DNA of 64,000 bases. Origin: DAMCZI01 sp032095175 (lineage in GTDB: Bacteria; Bacillota; Clostridia; Clostridiales; Caloramatoraceae). The translations under genes were made by a program, and so were the position numbers. The stretch is taken from the NCBI GenBank assembly GCA_032095175.1, contig DAMCZI010000029.1, positions 3,617-67,616 of the forward strand, in the 5' to 3' direction. Shown here piece after piece: positions 51,937 through 60,742 of the stretch; positions within the stretch are counted from its first letter, which is position 1, and every line of letters starts with the position of its first letter. The notes below the pieces were generated by a model. The model did no database searches and had not been told where the DNA came from. It worked only from the letters and a program-made list of their open reading frames with translations.

Positions 51937-52057
51937 TATATATGTTTGGCATAAATGATTCTCCATTGCTCGACCATGAGCATTTATATAAAAATTATAT
52001 TCCTTGATTCATTAATCTCACAGTATATCATGTAAATCTTTAGTACAATTAATATAG
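51937..52057 (+). repeat. Dispersed ~115-bp intergenic repeat, copy 4
   Basis: ATATATGTTTGGCATAAATG, GATTCT, ATTGCTCGACCATGAGCATT, TATTCCTTGATTCATTAATC, TTTAGTACAATTAATATAGT: the clearest copy of the family, also at 14978, 19491 and 41170. The following 220 bp to the next gene are AT-rich with only the expected promoter region. Confidence 0.78.
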
Positions 52058-52280
52058 TAAGAATAAGCCAACATAAGTATCAATATTTTACCCTTTAGTA
52101 AATGTTTTACTTTTAACTTGCAAATGTATATAATTAATATATCTACTTTAATTGAGATAATAATTTATATCAGAATTACTAATTTATACTTTTTGTATTA
52201 ATCCTTTATATAACAATACATATAAAGATTTTTTATAAAATCAAAAATAATAACCGTTTCATTAAGGGGGTATAATTTTT

Positions 52281-52691
52281 ATGATTAAAGAAAGAAAAAA
52301 TGGGTTGCACACCGTACTGGAGGTTATTTCGTATGGTACTGCAGCATCAATAATTGTATTCCTCATTTCATTGTTACTTAGTAATATATATAACGCAAAC
52401 AAATATGAAATAATGGCAATAACAGGTATAATAATTTCTTCCATAGGTGCACTTTCTCTAGGCAAAGGAAATACAAATCCTCCTTCTGGCATATCTAATA
52501 TGGGTCAAAGTAATGCTGCATATAACACCTTTAGGAATTTTGAAAATACAGCAAAGGAAAGAGAAATAACAAACTTCCACTCTTCCACCAAAAATCACGC
52601 ATTAATTTATTTTAGAAAAGGTGGAGTTAATGCTTTATTAACTGGGATTATTGTGATATTGGTAAGTTATTTATTAAAAGCTATATTTTAG
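52281..52691 (+). CDS. Membrane protein of unknown function
   Basis: A 136-aa protein with three hydrophobic helices (about 17-36, 42-60, 115-135) and a hydrophilic, serine/asparagine-rich middle (about 62-105). GGGGG ribosome site before ATG 52281. It is unlike anything I recognise. Its TAG stop codon takes its final G from the first base of the MITE that follows, so the original stop context may have been changed by insertion. Confidence 0.7.
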   Translation: MIKERKNGLHTVLEVISYGTAASIIVFLISLLLSNIYNANKYEIMAITGIIISSIGALSLGKGNTNPPSGISNMGQSNAAYNTFRNFENTAKEREITNFHSSTKNHALIYFRKGGVNALLTGIIVILVSYLLKAIF

Positions 52692-52848
52692 GCATACTAA
52701 AGGAAATAACAAGTCAAAGATTTTGAGGATATTTTGCGTTACACGAGGAAATGAAAGCTCAAGCTAGCTGGACTAACTTGAGCTTTCATTGACAAAGTAT
52801 GACACAAAACAGATCAAAATATTGACTTGTTATTTTCTTTAATACGCC
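52691..52848. mobile_element. 158-bp MITE, copy C (diverged family member)
   Basis: Terminal inverted repeats GGCATACTAAAGGAAATAAC and its complement ending AATACGCC, about 25 bp; internal inverted repeat GAAAGCTCAAG / CTTGAGCTTTC. Same length and plan as copies A and B but different interior. TTA flanks both ends. Confidence 0.75.
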
Positions 52849-52886
52849 TTAATATTTGGAGTAATTATTCAAGATATAATTTATAC

Positions 52887-52917
52887 AAATAAAAAAGCAG
52901 CGATTTCTCGCTGCTTT
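52887..52917 (-). terminator. Terminator of the kdd-kam operon
   Basis: Stem AAAGCAGCGA / TCGCTGCTTT (52894-52903 with 52908-52917), T-run on the minus strand. It is 3 bp past the kamE stop codon. Confidence 0.92.
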
Positions 52918-52920
52918 ACT

Positions 52921-53709
52921 TTATTTTATTCCTCTTTTAACCATTTCCTCAACTACAAAGGATGCTACATCATCTGCATAGCTTCCTGAGCCAAAACCTG
53001 CATCATAGCCTAGTTCTTTAGCTAGTTCATGGCTTATTCTAGGGCCTCCTGCGATAAGAACAATCTTATCTCTTAGGCCTTCTGCCTCAACTATTTCAAC
53101 AAGCTCAGTTAGGTTTGGTATGTGAACGTTTTTCTGGGTTACTACCTGGGATACCAGTATTGCATCTGCCTTAACCTCTATTGCCTTTGCAACAAGTTCT
53201 TCGTTTGGAACCTGGCTTCCAAGGTTGTACGCCTCCATCATCTGATATCTTTCAAGTCCATAGTGGCCTGCATAGCCCTTCATGTTCATTATTGCATCAA
53301 TACCTACTGTATGGGCATCAGTTCCTGTACATGCTCCAACAATAACAACCTTTCTTCCGATGTTTTCTTTTATGAATTCATCAGTTTCTTCCATTGACAT
53401 TGTTGTTGATTCAACCTTTGGAACTACTATCTTTGTTGAATCAACTGTATGCATACATGAACCAAATACAACAAAATAGGTATATCCAACTCCAAGGTCC
53501 ATCATGTGTGCAACGCCTGGTTCCTCAAGGCCCATCTTCATTGCAAGCTGTCTTGCTGCTTCCTTTGCCTCATCTCCACATGGTAGTGGAAGTGAGAAGG
53601 AAAGCTGAACCTTTCCGTCATTCATAGTATCCCCATATGCCTTAACAGCAGTAGGGTCAAAGGTTTTATCGAAATCCTTCTTATCTGTTGAATATAATCC
53701 GCTGCTCAT
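52921..53709 (-). CDS. kamE: Lysine 5,6-aminomutase, beta (B12-binding) subunit
   Basis: A 262-aa subunit of the adenosylcobalamin and PLP-dependent D-lysine/L-beta-lysine 5,6-aminomutase. The B12-binding motif TDAHTVG provides the base-off ligand H133, and the PLP Schiff-base lysine is K144 in MNMKGYAG, both at the positions known for the Acetoanaerobium sticklandii enzyme. The N-terminal part (1-110) is the dimerisation domain. It overlaps the kamD stop by one base (TAATG). Last gene of the operon. Confidence 0.97.
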   Translation of the reverse strand: MSSGLYSTDKKDFDKTFDPTAVKAYGDTMNDGKVQLSFSLPLPCGDEAKEAARQLAMKMGLEEPGVAHMMDLGVGYTYFVVFGSCMHTVDSTKIVVPKVESTTMSMEETDEFIKENIGRKVVIVGACTGTDAHTVGIDAIMNMKGYAGHYGLERYQMMEAYNLGSQVPNEELVAKAIEVKADAILVSQVVTQKNVHIPNLTELVEIVEAEGLRDKIVLIAGGPRISHELAKELGYDAGFGSGSYADDVASFVVEEMVKRGIK

Positions 53710-55262
53710 TATCTAGCACCTCCTAACATAAGAGGTATGAATGGATTGAAGTAGTCTTCTCCCTTTGTAAATACTCCATCCAATCCCTTTCCACCTGTTC
53801 TTGGACGCTTTACATCTGCAAACTTACCCTGTTCGATTGTTGTAAATAGTCCATCCTTTTCAATCTGCTCAAGAAGGTCAACTGCATTTGTAAGAACCTC
53901 TTTTGCTCTATTTGCAATCATACCATCCTTCTTAAACTCTACCTCGTCTCCAAGGTTTCTCATGTTATTGAATATATATCTTGCATTTTCTATTGCAAGT
54001 GCTCTTTCTGATATAAGTGGTGTGTGTATTGCCTCAGTCATCATTCCAAGAAGCTGTATTCCCTGCTGAGTCCATATTGATATTATGTTAAACAGCGCAT
54101 CCTGGATGTGTCCCTTAAATATATTTCCTGTCATGAACTTTGTTGGAGGCATATACTTAAGTGGTGCCTTAGGGAATATTTCCCTTGCCATCTGTGCCTG
54201 TGCCAATTCATAAAGGAATCCATTTTTAAGGTTTGGATCCATTTCAAAGGCATGACCAAGACCCATTTGCTCCTCTGGAAGTCCTGCCTGTAATGCAAAC
54301 TGTTCATTTATAAACTGTGAAGCTAAAACAGTGTGTGCTGCTTCAACAGCGTCTGCAGTTGTAAGGTAGTTATCCTCTCCTGTGTTTATGATAACTCCTG
54401 CATATCCATTTATAACTCTTGAGAAGAACTGGTCTACAAGAGTTCTCTGCATGTTAATATCTCTGAATAGTATCCCATAGAGTGCGTCATTTAACATAAC
54501 GTCAAGTCTTTCCATGGCTCCCATTGCAGCGATTTCCGGCATACAAAGTCCTGAGCAGTAGTTACATAATCTTATATATCTTCCAACTTCCTTGCCTACC
54601 TCATCTAGAGCCTTTCTCATTATTCTGAAGTTTTCCTGGGTAGCATAGGTTCCTCCAAAGCCCTCAGTTGTTGCACCGTATGGTACATAGTCAAGAAGGC
54701 TCTGTCCAGTTGTTCTTATAACTGCAACTACATCAGCACCCTGCTTTGCTGCTGACTGTGCCTGAATAACGTCCTCATATATATTTCCAGTTGCAACTAT
54801 TACATATAGGTATGGCTTTGGTCCTTCACCAACCTCACGAATGAACTGCTCTCTATATTTTCTGTTTGAAGCAATTCTTTCAACCATTGGCTTTGCCATC
54901 TCAGCTGCCTTTGTCTTTATTTCTTCAACTGATTTTTCAGGAAGCTTGCAAAGGTCTATTTCTCCTGTTACAACCTTCTCAGCTATTTCCTGTGGTGTAA
55001 GACCTGTGTTTAGAACAGCGTTTGCAATATAATATGAAACACCTCTTCCAAGTCCTCCACTGTTTTTAATATTATCTACAACTATATTTGGTAGTGGTAC
55101 ACCTGCCTCATCTACTCCGTCTATTCCGTATAATCTTGTTATTGTTCTTTCAACTGTTACAGTTGAGTGTAAGTCAATAAAGCTCTGTGTATCCTCTGCT
55201 ATCTTTCTTGCTGCTTGTCTTCCTCTATCGATAAGATTCTGATCAAGATTTAGCTTTCCCAT
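53709..55262 (-). CDS. kamD: Lysine 5,6-aminomutase, alpha subunit
   Basis: A 517-aa TIM-barrel catalytic subunit, partner of KamE; it moves the terminal amino group of L-beta-lysine to carbon 5, giving 3,5-diaminohexanoate. The N-terminus TVERTITRLYGIDGVDEAGVPLPN is typical of the family, and the barrel carries the substrate and PLP phosphate contacts. Length matches known KamD (about 516 aa). Two bases separate it from kamC. Confidence 0.97.
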   Translation of the reverse strand: MGKLNLDQNLIDRGRQAARKIAEDTQSFIDLHSTVTVERTITRLYGIDGVDEAGVPLPNIVVDNIKNSGGLGRGVSYYIANAVLNTGLTPQEIAEKVVTGEIDLCKLPEKSVEEIKTKAAEMAKPMVERIASNRKYREQFIREVGEGPKPYLYVIVATGNIYEDVIQAQSAAKQGADVVAVIRTTGQSLLDYVPYGATTEGFGGTYATQENFRIMRKALDEVGKEVGRYIRLCNYCSGLCMPEIAAMGAMERLDVMLNDALYGILFRDINMQRTLVDQFFSRVINGYAGVIINTGEDNYLTTADAVEAAHTVLASQFINEQFALQAGLPEEQMGLGHAFEMDPNLKNGFLYELAQAQMAREIFPKAPLKYMPPTKFMTGNIFKGHIQDALFNIISIWTQQGIQLLGMMTEAIHTPLISERALAIENARYIFNNMRNLGDEVEFKKDGMIANRAKEVLTNAVDLLEQIEKDGLFTTIEQGKFADVKRPRTGGKGLDGVFTKGEDYFNPFIPLMLGGAR

Positions 55263-55263
55263 A

Positions 55264-56901
55264 CTATTCCTCCTTTCCTGTAATCATAATATTTTCAGCC
55301 CAATTAAGAATTATATCGTCAAGCCCCATAAGTCTTGCAATATTTATTGCATCCTTTGGGGGTTCATATATTCCCTCTACCCTTTCAAGTGAGTAATCCA
55401 TGTTTTCCAGGACAAGTTCCATACCGCAGCACCCGTCCTTTATCTTTTCCAAAAGTCTCTTGAAATCTACATTTTTAAGGCCTCTTACCTGAAGATGGGA
55501 AATACCCTCCTCCATTGTTATTCCTTCAAAATGCGTGGTAAAAAGAGTTATAGAATTTTTATCCTTTAAGTATCTTACTATAGCCCTTGATATCGCATAT
55601 CCTTCCTTTGGATTTGTTCCCCTTGCTAGTTCATCTATAAGAATAAGTCCCTGGTTCTGACTGTATTTTAATATATCAATCATACCGGAAACCTCTGCTC
55701 CAAATGTTGATAGTCCTGAATCTATGGACTGCATATCTCCAATAGAAAAATATATAAAATCAAATAAGCATGTTTTAAATTCCTTTGCTGGAACATAAAT
55801 TCCATATTGAGCCATTGCAGTAAGCATCCCAGCAAGCTTTAAACTTACTGTTTTTCCACCCATGTTTGCACCTGTTATAACAGTCACTCCATGGGATATA
55901 GTAAAGCTTGCAGGTGTAAAGGCCTTACCCTTTTTCTTTAAAACACTTTCAAGTTTTATATGTCTTCCATCCTTTACTGTGATGGATATATTGTTATGAA
56001 TTTCCGGCCTAATTCCCCCAACTGTGTTTGCAAATCTTGCCTTTGCAATTATAAAATCAAGCTTTGAAAGCTTGTCAATAACATCATAAATATCAGTAGC
56101 TTTATCAGCAATTTCATTGCTTAAGTATTCTTTAATCTGATATTCTTCACATTCCTCATCTAATTTGAGGTTTTCCATTTCTTCATAAAGTCTCTCTATT
56201 GCATCATCCTTTTTCATCTTAAAGGTAACGGTTAAGATGGTGGATGCTTCTTCTGAAAGATAGATACAGTTTCTTGCTTTTTCAAGCATTTGCACGTTGT
56301 TCTTTTGTACAGTTAATTCCCCTGAAATCCTAGGTATTACACCTACCTCTTTTTCTATTACTGAAACTATTCTCTTTCTTTCACCCTCGATTTCTCTTTG
56401 AAGTCTGCTTTTGTTTTTTCTAATATCAGTGAGGGTATCAGAATAGCAATCATATATATAAAAGGTTCTGTTTCCCAGATCTTCAGGGTCAAGAAGCTCT
56501 TCCATACATGGAATTCTATAAACCCTTATATCCTCAGGCAAATGTGGAATTTTTTTTAGTATGGCTGATATTTCCTTTATATCAATCATAAAGTTCTTAA
56601 TTTCAAAGAGTTCTACCTCGTCTAGTACAATACCTTCCTCAGCCCTTTTGATGGAGGTTCTTATTTCCTTAACATTGCCCATTATATGAGATATATCTCT
56701 AAAGTATGGCATATGAGATTTTAGAGTCTCTAAAACCATACCTATCCTATCAAGCTCCCTGTTAAGTAATTCTTCTTCCCCTCTTTTAAAGGGCTTCATA
56801 TGTCTTTTCATTTGTACCCCATATGGCGTACGAGGCAGTATTAAATCAAAAGCATACTGAATATCTATACTTTGCATGGTATGCTTATTTAAAAATTCCA
56901 C
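55264..56901 (-). CDS. kamC: MutS-like ATPase, probable lysine 5,6-aminomutase reactivase subunit
   Basis: A 545-aa protein whose C-terminal half is a MutS-type ABC ATPase (Walker A TGANMGGKTVSLKLAG, Walker B LILIDELARGTNPKEG, TTHFEG), while the N-terminal half lacks mismatch-recognition domains and is helical. In kam operons this MutS-like protein works with KamB to replace damaged cobalamin in the mutase. It begins at GTG 56901 with GGGAGG upstream, coupled to kamB. Its place between kamB and kamD supports the call over a DNA-repair role. Confidence 0.9.
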   Translation of the reverse strand: MEFLNKHTMQSIDIQYAFDLILPRTPYGVQMKRHMKPFKRGEEELLNRELDRIGMVLETLKSHMPYFRDISHIMGNVKEIRTSIKRAEEGIVLDEVELFEIKNFMIDIKEISAILKKIPHLPEDIRVYRIPCMEELLDPEDLGNRTFYIYDCYSDTLTDIRKNKSRLQREIEGERKRIVSVIEKEVGVIPRISGELTVQKNNVQMLEKARNCIYLSEEASTILTVTFKMKKDDAIERLYEEMENLKLDEECEEYQIKEYLSNEIADKATDIYDVIDKLSKLDFIIAKARFANTVGGIRPEIHNNISITVKDGRHIKLESVLKKKGKAFTPASFTISHGVTVITGANMGGKTVSLKLAGMLTAMAQYGIYVPAKEFKTCLFDFIYFSIGDMQSIDSGLSTFGAEVSGMIDILKYSQNQGLILIDELARGTNPKEGYAISRAIVRYLKDKNSITLFTTHFEGITMEEGISHLQVRGLKNVDFKRLLEKIKDGCCGMELVLENMDYSLERVEGIYEPPKDAINIARLMGLDDIILNWAENIMITGKEE

Positions 56902-56902
56902 A

Positions 56903-57928
56903 TCAATTACCTCCCTGCATACAATCCAAAACCTTCATTGGATATAGAGCCTCCTTCATTGCTTCTAAAAACAGCTTTGGTTCAAAGTAATATCCTTCTG
57001 GAGAATATGGATTAACTGTTACCGCCAGAAGATTAATAGGTTCAACAACCTCTACTCTTCCTCCAAGTTTTTTAAATATTTTATAATCCATTGGCTCTGT
57101 AAATAGCTTTGTACCATCAGAAACAATTATACCTATCTTTTTAAATCTTAATAAGCCCTGCATTGACTTTAAAAAGCTGTTCATCAAAGTTCCGGGAAGA
57201 ACTATATATTCATAGTCTTCCCGTACTTCATTAATTATTTTATCCGAACATCCAAGAGCAGTTTTGTAATTTGTTTCTATTATATTATTATTGGAATCTA
57301 TGAAAGAAACAAATCCACCCTCAATGGCCTGTCTTGCAACCCCTTCTATTTCCCCCATTAGTTTAGGCAGTGTCAAAATATTAACAAGGTGTTTGGTTTT
57401 ATCGATTACAATCTCCATGTCTCTTGATAAAACAGCCCCTGTTGAAAGAATCACTCCATCAGCAACAGCCGGAGATGCTTGGGTTTTTCTGTTTAGAGCC
57501 CCATCGATAAGCGTAACCTTTGCACCCAAACCCATCATCATATTGCAAACCTCTTTGATTTCCTTATTGGTATCTGGGCCTGCAATTTCTATAAATCCAT
57601 CCTCTACTGTACGACAGATTATTACCCTTCCCATTGCCGTTTCAAAGGGTGTGACATCCAGTATCTCTGCTCTTGCACTAAAGCTCTTCAGGCAGACTTC
57701 AGCAGTAGCAACAAGAGTACCCGCAGGGACGAATATTGCAGGTTTTTCTGTACTTGTAACTATATCCTGTCTTTCTCCGTCCCTTCCTATGGATGTTATC
57801 CCCATATTTATGGAGTTTTCAGCCCCAGTAGATATGAATTCATTTAATGCAACGGTCTTTCCTGCGTTCTTACCTGTTCCGACTATTGCAATTTTTTCGT
57901 AGTTCTTCAGTATATCAAGGAAGTTCAT
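56903..57928 (-). CDS. kamB: P-loop protein, probable lysine 5,6-aminomutase reactivase subunit
   Basis: A 341-aa protein with the P-loop VGTGKNAGKTVALNEF at residues 16-31, followed by a NTPase-like domain (LIDGALNRKTQASP) and a C-terminal domain unlike known transport GTPases. It matches KamB of lysine-fermenting bacteria, found always with KamC and proposed to reactivate the B12-dependent aminomutase. Spacing to kamA is 15 bp. Confidence 0.9.
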   Translation of the reverse strand: MNFLDILKNYEKIAIVGTGKNAGKTVALNEFISTGAENSINMGITSIGRDGERQDIVTSTEKPAIFVPAGTLVATAEVCLKSFSARAEILDVTPFETAMGRVIICRTVEDGFIEIAGPDTNKEIKEVCNMMMGLGAKVTLIDGALNRKTQASPAVADGVILSTGAVLSRDMEIVIDKTKHLVNILTLPKLMGEIEGVARQAIEGGFVSFIDSNNNIIETNYKTALGCSDKIINEVREDYEYIVLPGTLMNSFLKSMQGLLRFKKIGIIVSDGTKLFTEPMDYKIFKKLGGRVEVVEPINLLAVTVNPYSPEGYYFEPKLFLEAMKEALYPMKVLDCMQGGN

Positions 57929-57943
57929 CTAAACACCCTCTAA

Positions 57944-59215
57944 TTATTCGTGATGGTTCTTCTTTGCTCTATCTCTTCTTTCAAGGCAATCAGGTTCAAA
58001 ATTCATCTTGTTTCCTTCAAGAAGCATTGAAACTCCTGTAGTATGCTTTTCTCTGTTTTCTTTACTCTGTCTGCATACTTCACAGTTGCATTCCTCTTCA
58101 GCATATTGAGGTTCTGTATAAGTTGTAATAACACCTTCGAAGTTTCTTAAAACAACCTTTGATGGTGACTGGCTTATTACATACTGAGGCATAACAGGTG
58201 TCTTTCCTCCTCCTCCAGGAGCATCAACAACAAATGTTGGAACACAGAAACCTGATGTATGTCCTCTTAATCCTTCTATTATTTCAATACCCTTTGATAC
58301 CTTTGTTCTAAAGTGCTCAATTCCCTGTGAAAGGTCGCACTGATATAGGTAGTATGGTCTTACTCTCATTTTTACAAGCTCATGTACAAGCTCTCTTTGA
58401 ACATATACACAGTCGTTTACTCCCCTTAAAAGAACTGACTGGTTTCCAAGAGGAATTCCTGCATCAGCTAAAAGCTGGCATGCTCTCTTTGAATACTCAG
58501 TAACTTCCTTTGGATGGTTAAAGTGAGTATTTAACCAGATTGGATGATACTTCTTAAGCATGTTTACAAGCTCAGGAGTAATTCTCATTGGATTAACAAC
58601 TGGAGTTCTTGAGCCTATTCTTATTATTTCAACATGGTCGATTTCTCTTAACTTCTTTATAATATATTCAAGTATTTCATCTGAAACAAGTAGAGCATCT
58701 CCACCAGATAAAAGTACGTCTCTAACCTGTGGAGTGTTTCTTATATACTCTATTGCCTTATCTATTCTCTGCATTGGCATTGAGCCATCTGTATGTCCTG
58801 CAAATCTTCTCCTTGTACAGTGTCTGCAGTACATGGAGCACATATCTGTTATTAATAAAAGTACTCTATCAGGATATCTGTGAGTTAGTCCAGGTACAGG
58901 TGAATCCCCATCTTCATGTAGGGGGTCAGCCATGTCTGCATCTGAGAAGTTTAATTCAGCGATTGTTGGAACTGCTTGCTTTCTTACTGGGCAGTTTGGA
59001 TCATTAGGATCCATCAATGTTGCATAGTATGGTGTTATACCCATTCTTAAAGTTTTTAAAACCTTATCAATTGCCTGCTCTTCCTCTGATGTCAAGCTAA
59101 TTACCTTCTTGAGCTGGTCTACAGTTGTGATTCTGTTTCTTACCTGCCAGCTCCAATCATTCCACTGCTCTTCCGTGACGTCCTTCCATAACTCGATATC
59201 CTTAAAATTTCTCAT
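57944..59215 (-). CDS. kamA: L-lysine 2,3-aminomutase
   Basis: A 423-aa radical SAM and PLP enzyme converting L-lysine to L-beta-lysine, the first step of this fermentation. The cluster cysteines are C126, C130 and C133 in MCSMYCRHCTRRR. The PLP lysine is in DAPGGGGKTPVMPQY near residue 338. The C-terminal zinc cysteine region NCEVCRQSKENREKH is present. Length fits the clostridial enzyme. GGGGG ribosome site, 90 bp after kdd, behind a GC-rich hairpin. Confidence 0.97.
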   Translation of the reverse strand: MRNFKDIELWKDVTEEQWNDWSWQVRNRITTVDQLKKVISLTSEEEQAIDKVLKTLRMGITPYYATLMDPNDPNCPVRKQAVPTIAELNFSDADMADPLHEDGDSPVPGLTHRYPDRVLLLITDMCSMYCRHCTRRRFAGHTDGSMPMQRIDKAIEYIRNTPQVRDVLLSGGDALLVSDEILEYIIKKLREIDHVEIIRIGSRTPVVNPMRITPELVNMLKKYHPIWLNTHFNHPKEVTEYSKRACQLLADAGIPLGNQSVLLRGVNDCVYVQRELVHELVKMRVRPYYLYQCDLSQGIEHFRTKVSKGIEIIEGLRGHTSGFCVPTFVVDAPGGGGKTPVMPQYVISQSPSKVVLRNFEGVITTYTEPQYAEEECNCEVCRQSKENREKHTTGVSMLLEGNKMNFEPDCLERRDRAKKNHHE

Positions 59216-59251
59216 TACAAATTACCCCCAAAATAATTAGTTTCATATTTA

Positions 59252-59285
59252 TGGCCCCCACTTAATAAGCTGTGGGGGCCCCATC
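59252..59285 (-). promoter_or_regulatory. GC-rich hairpin between kdd and kamA
   Basis: Stem GGCCCCCAC / GTGGGGGCC (59254-59262 with 59273-59281), extended by ATG/CAT bases. There is no T-run on the minus strand, so it is more likely an mRNA-stabilising or processing stem than a terminator. It is strikingly GC-rich for this genome. Confidence 0.6.
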
Positions 59286-59304
59286 CCCTTTTTACATCAA
59301 GTTA

Positions 59305-60342
59305 TTATACGTATAATTCTTCAAAAATCTTTCTTAAAGTTTCGCTCTCTTTTAATTCCTGAAGTGTTATTGCAGCATGTCCCTTTGTATATCCGTTTCC
59401 TATTATCATGTTTACATCCTTGCCTATACCTTCTGCTCCAAGTGCAGCCTTTGTGAAGCTTGTTGCCATACTGAAGAAGTAAACTGTTCCATCATCTCTT
59501 ACAGGAAGTATAGTTGACATTTCTGTGTTAGGAATGTTAACAACGTTTATAGCTATGTCAACAAACTTTCCATCATTTACTTCAAGAACCTTGTTTAAAA
59601 CTTCTACTGGCTGTGAAGCATTTCCTTCAACTACAACATCGCAGAAGCCAGTCTTCTTTAATCTTTCGCATGACTTTCCTGCTCTTGCAAATCCAATAAC
59701 CTTACCTGTAACTCCAGCTCTCTTCTTTGCTTCATAGCAGCAAAGAAGTCCGCTCTTTCCACCAGCTCCAAGTATTAAAACTGTATCTCCTGGCTTTACA
59801 AGCTTTGCAACCTGTGCAGGTGCACCAGCAACGTCTAAAGCAGCAAGAGCTAATTTCTCTGGCATATCAGTTGGTATCTTTGCATATATTCCGCTTTCGA
59901 AAAGTATAGCCTTTCCTTCAATATCAACCTGGTCAATGTCCTTCTTTATGTTTACTATTCTGTCGATTCTAAGTGGAGTAAGTGAAAGTGATACAAGTGT
60001 TGCTATTTTGTCTCCAACCTTTAAGTCTGTCTTTCCTTCAAGAGCTGGTCCTATCTTTTCAACAACACCTATAAGCATTCCGCCTGAACCAGTTACTGGG
60101 TTCTGATGCTTTCCTCTTTCCTTTACAATTCCCTGCATGATTTCAGCAATTTTTGCTTCATCTCCACCAGCCTGCTCCTCAATCTGAGTAAAGCTTGCTG
60201 AGTCAACGTTTAAAGTCTTAACATTGATAAGTATTTCATTATCACAAATTTCCATGCTGTTATCTATTTTCACTGCTGTCTGTGGTAAAACTCCTACTGG
60301 TTCAATAACTCTGTGTGTTCCGTATGGACATCCTTTTTTCAT
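59305..60342 (-). CDS. kdd: L-erythro-3,5-diaminohexanoate dehydrogenase
   Basis: A 345-aa NAD-linked dehydrogenase that oxidises 3,5-diaminohexanoate to 3-keto-5-aminohexanoate, the substrate of Kce. It starts MKKGCPYGTHRVIEPVGVLP, typical of Kdd, and has a Rossmann motif LILGAGGKSGLLCCYEA near residue 190. First gene of the kam operon, 148 nt downstream of a predicted sigma-54 start site, with GGGGG ribosome site. Confidence 0.96.
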   Translation of the reverse strand: MKKGCPYGTHRVIEPVGVLPQTAVKIDNSMEICDNEILINVKTLNVDSASFTQIEEQAGGDEAKIAEIMQGIVKERGKHQNPVTGSGGMLIGVVEKIGPALEGKTDLKVGDKIATLVSLSLTPLRIDRIVNIKKDIDQVDIEGKAILFESGIYAKIPTDMPEKLALAALDVAGAPAQVAKLVKPGDTVLILGAGGKSGLLCCYEAKKRAGVTGKVIGFARAGKSCERLKKTGFCDVVVEGNASQPVEVLNKVLEVNDGKFVDIAINVVNIPNTEMSTILPVRDDGTVYFFSMATSFTKAALGAEGIGKDVNMIIGNGYTKGHAAITLQELKESETLRKIFEELYV

Positions 60343-60500
60343 TTTAAAATCCCCCTTATTTTTAAATTACGTTGCAGAAATTCTGATATATTTAATATTT
60401 ACTTACTTGCTACGTTTAATTAATCATAGTCTTATGTAAATATGAAAAGTAAGAATTTTCGTGCAACCCAAATAGTACAAATTCCTTCATAATCTTTAGT
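60343..60500 (-). promoter_or_regulatory. Leader region of the kdd-kam operon
   Basis: The 148-nt untranslated leader can close on itself: GTTGCA-x-AAATTC (60371-60383) complements GAATTT-xxx-TGCAAC (60453-60467), enclosing about 70 nt. No known riboswitch motif was recognised. Confidence 0.35.
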
Positions 60501-60517
60501 AGCAAGAAGCATGCCAA
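60501..60517 (-). promoter_or_regulatory. Sigma-54 (-24/-12) promoter of the kdd-kam operon
   Basis: Minus strand TTGGCATGCTTCTTGCT, with GG and GC correctly spaced. The -24 half, TTGGCATGCT, is identical to that of the prd promoter. Start site near 60490. Upstream to 60713 the DNA is AT-rich; CTTAA / TTAAG near 60594 is the only short palindrome, too weak to call an enhancer site. Confidence 0.88.
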
Positions 60518-60713
60518 AAAAATAACAATGTTCAAATATATTTAATTTTTTGAATTTAATGAATTTTGCATTGTATATTCCGCTCATTTTAGGCTTAATT
60601 TTTGTTTAAGTTATATTGTCTTATTATTACTACGTTTTATTATGTTTTTCTTACATTCCCTCAGTTTTCCATAATTTATAGCCATAATTCTTTCTTTTTA
60701 TCTTTTCTTTACA

Positions 60714-60742
60714 ACAAAAAATAGTGCCCGTTTTTGAGCACT
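60714..60742 (-). terminator. Terminator of the sigma-54 regulator gene
   Basis: Minus-strand stem AGTGCTC / GGGCACT (one G-U) followed by TATTTTTT. The stop codon lies in the stem. Confidence 0.8.

Noticed and set aside
51708..51983. 91-aa minus-strand ORF
   Set aside because: It is a by-product of the 20-bp tandem array, has no ribosome site and overlaps a dispersed repeat.
55264..56901. MutS2 DNA-repair protein
   Set aside because: Lacks Smr and mismatch domains, and is embedded between kamB and kamD.
57291..57902. 203-aa plus-strand ORF
   Set aside because: Antisense shadow of kamB; low-complexity S/T/I/P-rich composition, no ribosome site.
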